Part shown: piece after piece, positions 45,884 to 60,490 of the stretch | How the letters are laid out: each line of letters begins with the position of its first letter | How positions within the stretch are numbered: the stretch's first letter is position 1 | DNA from: Ceratopteris richardii | Lineage: Eukaryota; Streptophyta; Polypodiopsida; Polypodiales; Pteridaceae | NCBI GenBank assembly: GCA_020310875.1 | Contig: CM035417.1 | Span: 107,837,104-107,901,103 of the forward strand | Length of the DNA: 64,000 nt | Direction: 5' to 3' | Notes under the pieces: model-generated | Database searches by the model: none | Told to the model about the DNA's origin: nothing | What the model saw: the letters and a program-made list of their open reading frames with translations, nothing else | Made by a program: the position numbers and the translations under genes

Positions 45884-48633
45884 ATGAGCTCAATCTTTTC
45901 AGTGGATGCTTGGGCATCAGCTTCTTCTGCTCATATTGATACAGTTTTGGATTCATTGTTCTCAGTTGATCCTTTCCACAGAAGTGATGATCCCTATGAT
46001 TTAGGACGTGCTGATGGTTCCATGTTTTCTGTTGAGTCATTTAAGTTATCCAATTCACAGTGCAATGCTGCTCAACCAAATGCACCTCTTGATCTCCCAT
46101 CTGATCCAACCATTGATCTCCCTTCTGACTCAAGTGCATGTGGAGCAACGAAAAAGCAAAGCAAGCTCAATCTACAATTTAAAAGAAGGCCTCGTGAAGT
46201 AAGTCAAAAAAGATTTAAATTTCTTACTTTAGATAGACAGATTGCATTGGATATTGTGAAGCATTGTTGTGGTTTGAAATGTTTGTACAATTTAGGAATG
46301 AAGAAACTAAAGCACCTAAGAGAAAAATTCCTCCATTTAGATAGTGAAAGGCAGGATATATACCTTGTTTCTCGCATGCAAATGATTGAGGATAACATGT
46401 CAGTAACACGTGTTGGTTTTGAATATTTCTTTAGTCAAGGGATGCGATGTTGTAGGGCTGCATTTAAAATTGCAATGGGTGTGGGAAATTTTAGAATACA
46501 TAGGGTTCAACAAGGGCTTTTGAATGGGGATCTCATTTTGGATACGTTCCATGTTGGGACGAAAGGATCTGTTGGACGTCATGCAATGAATTGGATGATG
46601 AACTATTTTAGCTTGCATTGTGAGGTTATGCCTACAACTGGAAGGTTGCACTTGTCAGATAACTTTACTCGTTGAGAGGTATTTCAAATATATAGAGAAG
46701 ACATGAAAATAGAAATGAGAAGTATGTGTTGTATCGTCACTTTACTCGATTATGGAAGGAAGAGTTTAACAATGTTTCTATTCCTCGTAAAGTTAGAATG
46801 GGTGAATGTTCAGTTTGCGCCACTTTGAAAAACATGGCAAAAGGAGCTACAACACCACAGGAAAAGAATAATTTTAAAAACCTTCTTAACAACCATCGTG
46901 AGAGTCAATCTTTAGAGAGAAAGAAAGCAATTCATCATCGAAGTAAAACACTCAGAAATCCGGAGCGTTATATGTGTTTGTTGATCGATGGTATGGATAA
47001 AAAAAAAACTTGTTTACCACATTTTTATCGCATCCCTAAGGACATTGGAGATGAAGTCCTTGTGCAAATGCATTTGGTTGGTGCTTTGGTATACAATGGA
47101 ACTGTAATGTCCAAGGTTTTCTTCACATATCCGAATGTGCATAATGATCCAAACCTTACAGTTACTATCATTCATCGTGTTTTGCAATCATGGAAGGGTC
47201 TTTTGCCACCAACTCTATATTTGCAACTAGATAATACTGCAAGAGAGAATAAAAATTCTACAACCTTTGGATATTTAAGCATGCTTATTGAAAAACAGGT
47301 ATTTCAGAAGGTTAAGGTAAATTTCCTTCTGGTTGGCCACACTCATGATCACATTGATCAAATGTTCAGTACTTTCTCTAAGAAGTTGGCACGTAACAAT
47401 GCTTTTACTGTTCCAATTTTATCTGAGCTGATTTCAGCAGCATATACTCCAAAACCAGAAGTTCAACACCTCACACAGATTTATGACTTTAAGCACTTTT
47501 GCTCAATGGGCCTTGATAACAGTGCTAAGGTTTTGGCTCCATTGCACAATATTAGTTTCAACCATGTATTCTTTATGAGGAGGGTTGATGAAATAACCCT
47601 TTTATTTGCAAAGCAGTATTCATCTTCTCTTGGGTGGGAGCCTAAAGAGGGATGCAGATTCTTATTGCAGGTGCCTAATTTGTCTACTGTAACAGTGTAT
47701 GGTGCAGAACAATCACCATATGAAGATAAAAACAATACAGAAAGATGTGGAAATGTGGTTGATCAAAGTAAAAGCTGGATGCATGCACTCATTGAAAAGA
47801 AGAGACATATTGAGCGTGCAAAAAAATATGCTGGAGATCAAGATGTATCTTGGTGGGAGGACTTTTTCAATCATCAAGAAGAGATTATACAGTATACAAT
47901 TGCAGGTCACTGGCCAGTTGATGTTTCATTCACATGGGATTTTTGTACACAAAGATCCGTGAATGTGGCCCAAGCATGTAATGCAGATGCACTTCAAAGT
48001 TTTATACATCCACTAGAAAGAAATATTTATGTAGGCCCAAGGATGACAAAACAGGCAGAAGCAAGATGGCAAGGAAATTTAATAGAGATAAATGTTGGAA
48101 CACTTATTGCAGTTCTTGCTGATGGTGATGAGGCTACCAGACCATTTTGGGTTGCAAAGGTTTTAGAGATAACTAAATATATTGATCAGAGAAGAATAGA
48201 GGCTTTGATGGTGCATTGGAATTACACTAAAAGTAGTAATGCATTCACAGGTAAATATAACTTAGAAATGGTGTGTGATACTAAACGAACAGGTTCAAAA
48301 AAGAAAAAGAATATTCGAAGCACATCCACTCTTAAAATGGATGATGTAGATATTCTTGTTTATGATTTTTCCTTGACAAAAACAGGTCACTTGAGGAAAG
48401 CAACCATCAACATGATAAAACAAAAGCTTCCACATGTATGTGGTACAGGAAATCATAGGCAAACAAGAAGAGTTGTGCATGATCCTGCAGAATTTGGTAT
48501 GTACGTGGATGAAGACAGAGCTCTTGTGGATATAGAAGAAGAAGAAGAGAGCTCTCAACAGTATGAGACTGAATCAAGTGCATCAGATGATGAGGGTGTA
48601 GACATAGATCGACAAAGTTGTGAGATGCATTGA
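45884..48633 (+). pseudogene. Transposase-like gene (RNase H-fold type motifs) with two lesions
   Basis: First frame from MSSIFSVDAWASASSA (45884) to TGA at 46673-46675; second frame 46726-48633 (635 codons). They belong together: ...LHLSDNFTR*EVFQIYRED then a one-base shift in an A-rich stretch near 46700 and NRNEKYVLYRHFTRLW. A C-x2-C (GECSVCATL) follows. Likely catalytic acidic motifs are MCLLIDGMD (residue 88 of frame 2), LYLQLDNTARENKN (169) and LVGHTHDHIDQMFSTFS (204-218). This D...DN...GHT/D pattern matches a widespread transposase-like family (DUF7869-type, by memory). Residues ~455-515 (GTLIAVLADGDE, FWVAKVLEI) resemble a small SH3-like/BAH-like barrel; the tail is acidic. It is divergent from the methyltransferase gene and inside the same TIRs, so it is the probable mobilising enzyme. 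Confidence 0.65.
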
Positions 48634-49055
48634 AGCTCTCAGACATTCTTAGTGCTTTTGTAAATGCCTCGAAGTAGTTTGGTTAATGAAACCATGTTTT
48701 GTAGCAATTTTGACTAACAATCAGATATCCACCCATTAAAAATATGTCTAAAATGTTATTTTTGTATAAGAACTATTCAGTTCTACATTCTTTATATAGA
48801 TTTTAGACATGTCAATGTCCTATCATATAGATTTTGGACATGTCAATGTCTTATCATATACATTTTGGGACATGTCAATTCCTTATATAGTGAATACATT
48901 TTGAGCTCTTTTTTTATGAGAAAATGACAAAAAATGTCAAAAATCACATGTTTTCACCTCATTCTTGTAATATATGTATACTAGTATAAAGGAATCTCAA
49001 ACATAAGCTGCCATTTGCTTGATTTTTGACGAGAGTATTCTCTTTTTACCACATA
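48634..49055. other. Transposon right flank with a 3-unit tandem repeat
   Basis: 3' untranslated/subterminal DNA. About 48795-48895 holds three ~33-bp units (TATAGATTTTRGACATGTCA, ATGTCYTATCA). Confidence 0.6.
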
Positions 49056-49081
49056 GTTCTCGTTTGTTACGACTCGCTGTT
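49056..49081 (-). repeat. Right terminal inverted repeat
   Basis: Minus strand begins AACAGCGAGTC; ends GAGAAC. Mate of 39862-39887. Confidence 0.8.
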
Positions 49082-49900
49082 TTTACCCTAATTACTCATT
49101 TAATGAGAATTTCCTATTTTTTACATTCAAGAATTATGGGGATTCAGCCTAGGGTTTCTTGAATTCATGTGTTGTTTATAAGATTTGGTTAATGTTAAGG
49201 GATTAGATGATTTATAATGGGTTAAAGCTAGGGTTCAGAAGGATTTTAATGGTCTAACCCAAGGGGGTTTATGGGTTTCCAATAGGTTTTCTACGGTTTT
49301 ACTATATTTAAAAGGTTAACATAGATGTTATTCAAAAATATTAATATCTAAATTACATATTTATTAAACATTAAATTATGTCATAAAAAATTACTTTAAT
49401 TAAATATGTGTATTTAAATACTAAGGTTCTAATTAATTAAACCTTTAAACTAAGTTTAAATTAATTGATTTATTTAGATAAGAAATATAGGCTAATTAGA
49501 TTTAAATGATTAATTAAATAAATAACTAGTGGACTATATGAGTGCTAGGAAAAAGAATGGCTTATATAAGTTGTGTAACTAAAGAGATTTAAGGAGTGGT
49601 CTCAATAGAAGATGCACTTAAAGTGAAAAAAGTTGGTTAAGAGAAAGAGTGGAGAGAATTAGTGAAGATGAAAAGAAAGGAGTAGAAATTAAGTGTAATT
49701 AAAGTAGAAAAGTTAAACTGGAAAGTGTGGTGGAAGTAAGGAGATTAAAGTGTGGTTGTAGATTAAAAGTTAAAACTAAAAAGAGTGGTTTAGAAATGAC
49801 TTGTGTATGTATTTAAATGAGTGTTGAGCTCAAGTTTCTCATAATGTTTCTTTGCAGGTACTTTCTCCTGCTCTTTACTTTCTTCTGTTTTTCCTTCTGA
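49082..49900 (+). repeat. 3' LTR of copy B, part 2
   Basis: Resumes with TTTACCCTAATTACTC and continues as L1 to TTTTTCCTTCTGA, where copy D begins at 49901. D thus appears inserted in, or recombined with, this LTR. Confidence 0.85.
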
Positions 49901-51936
<2,036 letters not shown>

Positions 51937-51937
51937 T

Positions 51938-51954
51938 TGGTGAACCCGACGTGA
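51938..51954 (+). promoter_or_regulatory. Primer-binding site, copy D
   Basis: TGGTGAACCCGACGTGA, one base after the LTR end; identical to copy B. Confidence 0.65.
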
Positions 51955-51971
51955 ACAAACGGCCTTGCAGC

Positions 51972-52217
51972 TCAGGTATAAAATTTAAATTTTTTGTGCA
52001 TGTGCATACATGATATCGATAGGTTGGATTGCAGAAGCTTCTTCATCCGTGGGAGCAGTGGCTTTGTCTTTGACTCCTTGCACTCTTCTAGGTGTTGAGG
52101 GCTGTTCCCTAGGGAACTGAGCGCCTCTACGAAGAGTGGCAAGTAGCTATTCTCATCTCGCCACCCCTTTTCATCTAGATTAGAAGCAAGAACGTTTGCA
52201 CAATCATCCATTAGCAA
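51972..52217 (-). other. Antisense open frame in element leader (copy D)
   Basis: 81 codons, MLMDDCANVLASNLDEKG..., homologous to 36288-36533 with a few substitutions and still open. Confidence 0.35.
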
Positions 52218-52344
52218 CTGATGTATTAGATTTTGATTCTATTAAAAATTGTATAAACTTATACACAAGTCACTCTTTAAGCCTCTTCTTCGATTCAGAT
52301 TCCAGGTATTTATATTTGGATTCTTTTTTCTTGCACATAATTAA

Positions 52345-53511
52345 ATGAAAATGACATCTAATGTAGAGAATCTTCTGCATGATATGGAAGCACGATTAAT
52401 TTCATCTATAGATTTAAAGCTTAATTCCAAGTTTGAGTCCTTAAACTCGTTTCTTTCAATCTTAACTACAGTAGTATCTAATTTTAATGCAAATCTTAAG
52501 TCAATAGATACTCAATTTGATCACGAGTTTAGGAATTTAGAAGGAATTCTTCATTATGAACTCTCAAATTTGAATGAAAATATGGAAACAATAGCAAATC
52601 ATGTAAAAGAAATTTTATCATTCAAAACGATTGGTCATGAAATTGCAAGTTTAAAAGAGAACATTGAAAGGTTAAACAATCAAATACAGGAAAGTGCTAC
52701 ATGTGAATGCAAAGATAGATATCAAGTACGAGTTCAAAGTAGATCTATGTATTCTATTGACCAAAATCCTTTACCCGATCATAGAAAAGTTGATCCTAAG
52801 GGTTTATATCAAAGACCGAAGAGAACTGTAAGATGCTTCTGGTGTGACCAACTGAGTCATACTTATGGGAATTGTATGGCCTATGAGAAAGCATGTAGCC
52901 AACAATTGGTATTAGAAAGTGAACAGAAAATATGTGATTATCAAACGCATCTACCATTGAGATTAAACTTAGGTACAGGAGGAATGATAGACTATTTTGA
53001 CCAAGAAAAATTTAGTCCTCAAACCAAACTTCAAAAACAATGGAAACCTAAGAGTCATAAGGAGAAAAGCAATGTATGTCAATTACATTCTATGAACACC
53101 AAGATTGTGCCTAAATGTGAATGTTTGGACAATGATCAAAACCTTATTAAACCTAAATCTATGAATAACATTGATCTTCAAATTAAATCTAAGGATCAAG
53201 ATACATTGAAAAAGTTTAAGAAAGAAGAAGATGTAAAGATAAAAGATGATGAAAATGAACAATCAATTGATGGAAATATAGATATATAGGCGGTTAAAAC
53301 AGAACCTAAAGTCATAGAAATTGACAATAAATGTGATCAAAATAAAAATGATGAAATAATAGTACAAACATCTGAAGACGAAAATCTTCAACTTCAATCA
53401 GAACATGACAAGAATATGGGAAAATGGGTACAAGAAGCCATATGGAAGATTGAAAATAATATAAAAAACTCATCTAAAGGTAAGAAAAAGGAGAAGAATT
53501 TAAGTGAATAG
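52345..53511 (+). pseudogene. Family G Gag-like protein, 388 codons, one nonsense (copy D)
   Basis: Starts MKMTSNVENLLHDMEAR. Zinc knuckle CFWCDQLSHTYGNC (a Gly of the knuckle is Ser here). Reads without break to TAG at 53287-53289, where copies B and E have CAG, and then stays open to the common end NLSE at 53511. Same layout as copy B: coiled-coil-like N-terminus, basic knuckle region, acidic/Lys-rich tail. Confidence 0.75.
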
Positions 53512-55362
53512 TTTTATTGTGATGGAATTGTTTATTGAAGATAAAACATTTCAAATTTTGATTTTGCTTGCTGCATATATGCTGTTTTCCTAAAAATTGA
53601 GAAACATATACCTAAATTGTTTAGTTTTAATGTTTGAAAAGCTAATTACAAACTTATGATTAAGTTTACATTACGATTTGTTTAATCAAAAGAATTCTAA
53701 AATATGAAGACACAAAGTTTGTTTCAAATTAAACAAAAACATGTTTGTAATTATGCTTGCAAATGATTTTGATCAATATGCTTGTCATTTCCTAAACTTA
53801 TGATAAATTTATGATTTTTTTTCTTTCACAAATAAGAAGAAATCTATTATGAAGAACAATTATGAAGAATATTATTATGATGAATATTTTGCACAAAATG
53901 ATCTTTGTTTACAACAATTATGATGATATACTTTTAAAAGAAAGAAATATATATGATATAAATATGATCATGATAAATATGAAGAACATGAAAAAAATGT
54001 TACAATATGAGGATGATTTTATTGATATACCATATGATGAGTAAGAGGAACTTTTATAATCCAGATATGAATTTCTCATTGATATAAAAAAAAATGATGC
54101 TCATTTATAAAGATACAAGTTAAAAACTTTGAACATTTTGATTTTTCCTAAATTTTATGAACTTTGTTTCATAGGTTGAAAAACCTATTTAAAAAAATTA
54201 AGAATGGATTATTTATGATAATTATAACCACTATGAATTTCTTATGATGAAATTTGTGACATGATGAATATATGAATTTTTATTTGCAAGATAAATGATA
54301 ATGAAGATTACTTGTTTTGTAGCTTCTATTTTATAAGTGATTACAGGTTCTGAAGATGCATTGATCAAAGCAATTGAAGATGTTATGCGAAAAGTTCTGA
54401 TGAATTTAAAGAGAGCAGATTGAAGATGAAGCAGATTGAAGATAAAATTGATTTTAGGTCGTATTTTTCTTTGTCTTAAAATTTTGTTTTACGTATTTTA
54501 TTTGCATTCATATAAAACTAATTGATAAAATCTGGAATGAAGAATATTAATTTATAAAGGACTCTATTTAACCATATTAGGAAAATAGACATAATTTATA
54601 TTTCTATATTTATAGATTAAGTGAGATTTGTTAAAAATAGAAGGATTTGTAGTTCATTTAGATAACGAAAGTAGTTGTATATATGTAGGAGCATATTGTT
54701 GCATGATACATGTCTGTGAAAACCTAGATCTTTCTTGTCCATGCAGCTAGATCCTTAGCTCGGATTAAGGGGTTAAGCCTTTCCCCTTTAAAACAAAAAA
54801 GTAGCGAAAAAAAAAAAGAATATTGACATGGAAGTTATACCTTCTTCCACCCCAAAAAGGTATTTACATTTATTATCAATATGAAGTTTACATCATATTT
54901 ATATGAAGAAAACTAGTTGTGAAAAAACACATCTAGGGATTAAAATTGGGCATACAAGGCGGCTGTCTGTCCAAGTAGATTTAGTAGATTTCTTTGGCAT
55001 GCTTGATTGCCCATATGTGAATGCATATATATGACGAAACCTGCATTTGATGGAATGAAAATGAATTCTGTTTTATACTAATCTTTACATAGTTTATAAA
55101 TGGATAAAATGTAAACTAATGTTTGTTGACTGAAAAGGTTAATAGTTTACCTTTATACTTTAATATGTTTTCATTGCCAGATGTAATTGAAATAAACTTC
55201 ATGTGCATGTTGAAAAGATTTAAAATTTGATAAGATTAAATATATTTAAAAAAGAATTGATGCTGTTCTATGATTTAATTTCAGGATAATCATTGAAAAT
55301 GCTGCTTCCCTTAATCTGCAAGTTGGCCCATCGGGACGATGTGCAAGTTTGGTGGCGGTGGA
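53512..55362 (+). other. AT-rich 3' internal region of copy D
   Basis: No pol motifs. Contains the conserved 60-codon frame (53862-54044) and ends with GGTTTGGTGGCGGTGGA before the 3' LTR. Confidence 0.6.
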
Positions 55363-56401
55363 TGTCGGGAAGATTTGCATCTTCCAATTGATGACCTGAG
55401 AAATTAAAATATTTATTGGTGAATTCTAAACCTCTTTTATATCACTGTTGATCAGTTGTGTTAATTGGATTAACTATTTTGAAAGCGTTTTCAGGTATGA
55501 AGGATGAAGCAGGACATATGTTCATGTTAGGGTTTATCCTAATCACTCATTTAATGAGAATTTCCTATTTTTACATTCAAGAATTATGGGTATTCAGCCT
55601 AGGGTTTCTTGAATTCATGTGTTGTTTATAAGATTTGGTTAATGTTAAGGGTTTAGATTATTTATAATGGGTTAAAGCTAGGGTTTAGAAGGATTTTAAT
55701 GGTCTAACCTAGGGGGGTTTATGGGTTTCCAATAGGTTTTCTAGGATTTACTATATTTAAAGGGTTAACATAGATGTTATTCAAAAACATTAATATCTAA
55801 ATTACATATTTATGTATTAAACATTAAACTATGTCATTAAAAATTACTTTAATTAAATATGTGTATTTAAATACTAAGGTTCTAATTAATTAAACCCTTA
55901 AACTAAGCTTAAATTAATTGATTTATTTAAATAAGAAATGTAGGCTAATTAGATTAAAATGATTAATTAAATGGATAAATAACTAGTGGACTATATGAGT
56001 ACTAGGAAAAAGAATGGCTTATATACGTTGTGTAACTAAAGAGATTTAAGGAGTGGTCTCAATAGAAGATGCACTTAAAGTGAAAAAAGTTGGTTAAGAG
56101 AAAGAGTGGAGAGAATTAGTGAAGATGAAAAGAGAGGAGTAGAAATTAAGTGTAATTAAAGTAGAAAAGTTAAACTGGAAAGTGTGGTGGAAGTAAGGAG
56201 ATTAAAGTGTGGTTGTAGATTAAAAGTTAAAACTAAAAAGAGTGGTTTAGAAATGACTTGTGTATGTATTTAAATGAGTGTTGAGCTCAAGTTTCTCATA
56301 ATGTTTCTTTGCAGGTACTTTCTCCTGCTCTTTACTTTCTTCTGTTTTTCCTTCTTTCTCATTAGACCCTCCTCGTGCTCGGGATATTAAGCCATCATGT
56401 A
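55363..56401 (+). repeat. 3' LTR of copy D (truncated)
   Basis: TGTCGGGAAGATTTGC at the start, L1 as far as AAGCCATCATGTACTTC, then an abrupt switch to inverted L1. Positions ~55531-55547 keep the uninterrupted transposon target site in variant form (GTTAGGGTTTATCCTAA). Confidence 0.85.
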
Positions 56402-57048
56402 CTTCTTTTTCCTAGCACTCCTATACTCCACTAGTTATTTATTTAATTAATCATTTTAATCTAATTAGCCTATATTTCTTATCTAAATAAATCAATCAAT
56501 TTAAACTTAGTTTAAGGGTTTAAATAAATAGAACCTTAGTATTTACATACACATATTTAATTAAAGTAATTTTTAATGACATAATTTAATGTTTAATAAA
56601 TATGTAATTTAGATATTAATATTTTTGAATAACATCTATGTTAACCTTTTAAATATAGTAAAACCCTAGAAAACCTATTGGAAACCCATAAACCCCCTTG
56701 GGTTAGACCATTAAAATCCTTCTGAACCCTAGCTTTAACCCATTATAAATCATCTAATCCCTTAACATTAACCAAATCTTATAAACAACACATGAATTCA
56801 AGAAACCCTAGGCTGAATACCCATAATTCTTGAATGTAAAAAATAGGAAATTCTCATTAAATGAGTAATTAGGGTAAACCCTAACCTGAACATATGTCCT
56901 GCTTCATCCTTCATACCTGAAAACACTTTCAAAATAGTTAATCCAATTAACACAACTGATCAACAGTGATATAAAAGAGGTTTAGAATTCACCAATAAAT
57001 ATTTTAATTTTTCGGGTCATCAATTGGAAGATGCAAATCTTCCCGACA
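56402..57048 (-). repeat. 3' LTR of copy E (truncated)
   Basis: Minus sense starts TGTCGGGAAGATTTGC at 57048 and breaks within L1 at the inverted junction. Variants (six-T run, GGGATTAGATG) match copy B's 3' LTR better than copy D's. Confidence 0.85.
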
Positions 57049-58916
57049 TGCACCGCCACCAAACCTGCACATCGTCCCGATGGGCCAACTTGGAGATTAA
57101 GGGAAGCAGCATTTTCAATGATTATCCTGAAATTAAATCATAGAAGAGCATCAATTCTTTTTTAAATATATTTAATCTTATCAAATTTTAAATCTTTTCA
57201 ACATGCATATGAAGTTTATTTCAATTACATCTGGCAATGAAAACATATTAAAGTATAAAGGTAAACTAGTAACCTTTTCAGTCAACAAACATTAGTTTAC
57301 ATTTTATCCATTTATAAACTATGTAAAGATTAGTATAAAACAGAATTCATTTTCATTCATTCAAATGCAGGTTTCGTCATATATATGCATTCACATATGG
57401 GCAAGCAAGCATGCCAAAGAAATCTACTAAATCTACTTGGACAGACAGCCGCCTTGTATGCCCAATTACAATCCCTAGATGTGTTTTTTCACAACTAGTT
57501 TTCTTCATATAAATATGATGTAAACTTCATATTGATAATAAACGTAAATACCTTTTTGGGGTGGAAGAAGGTATAACTTCTATTTCAATATTCTTTTTTT
57601 TTTTCGCTACTTTTTTGTTTTAAAGGGGAAAGGCTTAACCCCTTAATCCGAGCTAAGGATCTAGCTGCATGGACAAGAAAGATCTAGGTTTTCAGAGACA
57701 TGTATCATGCAACAATATGCTCCTACATATATACAACTACTTTCGTTATCTAAATGAACTACAAATCCTTCTATTTTTAACAAATCTCACTTAATCTATA
57801 AATTTAGAAATATAAATTATGTCTATTTTCCTAATATGGTTAAATAGAGTCCTTTATAAATTAATATTCTTCATTCCAGTTTTTATCAATTAGTTTTATA
57901 TGAATGCAAATAAAATACGTAGAACAAAATTTTAAGACAAAGAAAAATACGACCTAAAATCAATTTTATCTTCAATCTGCTTCATCTTCAATCTGCTCTC
58001 TTTAAATTCATCAGAACTTTTGGCATAACATCTTCAATTGCTTTAATCAATGCATCTTCAGAACTTGTAATCACTTATAAAATAGAAGCTACAAAACAAG
58101 TAATCTTCATTATCATTTATCTTGCAAATATAAATTCATATATTCTATCATATTCATCTTCATCATGTCACAAATTTCATCATAAGAAATTCATAGTGGT
58201 TATAATTATCATAAATAATGCATTCTTAATTTTTTTAAATAGGTATTTCAACCTATGAAACAAAGTTCATGAAATTTAGGAAAAATCAAAATGTTCAAAG
58301 TTTTTAACTTGTATCTTTATAAATGAGCATCATTTTTTTTTATATCAATGAAAAATTCATATCTGGATTATAAAAGTTCCTCTTACTCATCATATGGTAT
58401 ATCAATAAAATCATCCTCATATTGTAACATTTTTTTCATGTTCTTCATATTTATCATGATCATATTTATATCATATATATTTCTTTCTTTTAAAAGTATA
58501 TCATCATAATTGTTGTAAACAAAGATCATTTTGTGCAAAATATTCATCATAATAATATTCTTCATAATTGTTCTACATAATAGATTTCTTCTTATTTGTG
58601 AAAGAAAAAAAAATCATAAATTTATCATAAGTTTAGGAAATGACAAGCATATTGATCAAAATCATTTGCAACCATAATTACAAACATGTTTTTGTTTAAT
58701 TTGAAACAACTTTGTGTTTTCATATTTTAGAATTTTTTTGATTAAACAAATCGTAATGTAAACTTAATCATAAGTTTGTAATTAGCTTTTCAAACATTAA
58801 AACTAAACAATTTAGGTATATGTTTCTCAATTTTTAGGAAAACAGCATATATGCAGCAAGGAAAAATCAAAATTTGAAATGTTTTATCTTCAATAAACAA
58901 TTCCATCACAATAAAA
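57049..58916 (-). other. AT-rich 3' internal region of copy E
   Basis: Non-coding except for the 60-codon frame (58565-58383, minus). No pol motifs. Confidence 0.6.
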
Positions 58917-60083
58917 CTATTCACTTAAATGCTTCTCCTTTTTCTTACCTTTAGATGAGTTTTTGATATTATTTTCAATCTTCCATATGGCTTCTTGTAC
59001 CCATTTTACCATATTCTTGTCATGTTCTGATTGAAGTTGAAGATTTTCGTCTTCAGATGTTTGTACTATTCTTTCATCATTTTTATTTTGATCACATTTA
59101 TTGTCAATTTCTATGACTTTAGGTTCTGTTTTAACCGCCTGTATATCTATATTTCCATCAATTGATTGTTCATTTTCATCATCTTTTATCTTTACATCTT
59201 CTTCTTTCTTAAACTTTTTCAATGTATCTTGATCCTTAGATTTAATTTGAAGATCAATGTTATTCATAGATTTAGGTTTAATAAGGTTTTGATCATTGTA
59301 CAAACCTTCACATTTAGGCACAATCTTGGTGTTCATAGAATGTAATTGACATACATTGCTTTTCTCCTTATGACTCTTAGGTTTCCATTGTTTTTGAAGT
59401 TTGGTTTTAGGACTAAATTTTTCTTGGTCAAAATAGTCTATCATTCCTCCTCTACCTAAGTTTAATCTCAATGGTAGATGCGTTTGATAATCACATATTT
59501 TCTGTTCACTTTCTAATACCAATTGTTGGCTACATGCTTTCTCATAGGCCATACAACTCCCATAAGTATGACCTAGTTGGTCACACCAGAAGCATCTTAC
59601 AGTTCTCTTCGGTCTTTGATATAAAGCCTTAGGATCAACTTTTCTATGATCGGGTAAAGGATTTTGGTCAATAGAATACATAGATCTACTTTGAACTCGT
59701 ACTTAATATCTATCTTTGCATTCACATGTAGCACTTTCGTGTATTTGATTGTTTAACCTTTCAATGTTCTCTTTTAAACTTGCAATTTCATGACCAATCA
59801 TTTTGAATGATGAAATTTCTTTTACATGATTTGCTATTGTTTCCATATTTTCATTCAAATTTGAGAGTTCATAATGAAGAATTCCTTCTAAATTCCTAAA
59901 CTCGTGATCAAATTGAGTATCTATTGACTTAAGATTTGCATTAAAATCAGATACTACTATAGTTAAGATTGAAAGAAACGAGTTTAAGGACTCAGACTTG
60001 GAATTAAGCTTTAAATCTATAGATGAAATTAATCGTGCTTCCATATCATGCAGAAGATTCTCTACATTAGATGTCATTTTCAT
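58917..60083 (-). pseudogene. Family G Gag-like protein, 388 codons, one nonsense (copy E)
   Basis: Starts MKMTSNVENLLHDMEAR at 60083. TAA at 59703-59705 after CECKDRY replaces the CAA of copies B and D; otherwise open to NS..KHLSE at 58917. Zinc knuckle CFWCDQLGHTYGSC. Same 388-codon length as copies B and D. Confidence 0.75.
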
Positions 60084-60210
60084 TTAATTATGTGCAAGCA
60101 AAAAGAATCCAAATATAAATACCTGGAATCTGAATCGAAGAAGAGGCTTAAAGAGTGACTTGTGTATAAGTTTATACAATTTTTAATAGAATCAAAATCT
60201 AATACATCAG

Positions 60211-60456
60211 TTGCTAATGGATGATTGTGCAAACCTTCTTGCTTCTAATGTCGATGAAAAGGGGTGGCGAGATGAGGATAGCTACTTGCCACTCTTCGTG
60301 GAGGCGCTCAGTTCCCTAGGGAACAGCCCTCAACACCTAGAAGAGTGCAAGGAGTCAAAGACAAAGCCACTGCTCCCACGGATGAAGAAGCTTCTCCAAT
60401 CCAACCTGTCGATATCATGTATGCACATGCACGAAAAATTTAAATTTTATACCTGA
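60211..60456 (+). other. Antisense open frame in element leader (copy E)
   Basis: 81 codons opposite to gag, MLMDDCANLLASNVDEKG..., ending MHEKFKFYT. Homologue of 36288-36533. Confidence 0.35.
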
Positions 60457-60473
60457 GCTGCAAGGCCGTTTGT

Positions 60474-60490
60474 TCATGTCGGGTTCACCA
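60474..60490 (-). promoter_or_regulatory. Primer-binding site, copy E
   Basis: Minus strand TGGTGAACCCGACATGA, one C-to-T change from the family form, one base from the LTR end. Confidence 0.6.

Larger units (their letters stand above)
39862..49081. mobile_element. 9.2-kb DNA transposon carrying a ParB-methyltransferase gene
   Basis: Ends form imperfect terminal inverted repeats: left 39862-39887 starts AACACTGAGTC, right 49056-49081 reads, reverse-complemented, AACAGCGAGTC; 21 of 26 positions match, including AACAAA and GAGAAC. TTTA flanks both sides (39858-39861, 49082-49085) as a target duplication, verified by empty sites in other LTR copies of the window. Cargo: a minus-strand ParB-like/DNA-methyltransferase gene, a plus-strand transposase-like gene, and two palindrome arrays. 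The superfamily is uncertain. The TIR is not CACTA in register, and a 4-bp (or TTA 3-bp) duplication is compatible with several groups. Confidence 0.85.

Noticed and set aside
47481-48646. Minus-strand frames opposite the transposase-like gene
   Set aside because: Shadow frames of a longer, motif-bearing plus-strand gene.
39862-49081. Assigning the 9.2-kb transposon to CACTA because CACTG lies near its left end
   Set aside because: In the CAC register the flanking triplets do not match and the right end reads CAGCG; the best register starts AACA with a TTTA duplication. No CACTA transposase domain inside.
49085-49100. Telomeric repeat because of TTAGGG/CCCTAA
   Set aside because: Only a single inverted pair of the hexamer within LTR sequence, recurring with each LTR copy; no tandem telomere array.
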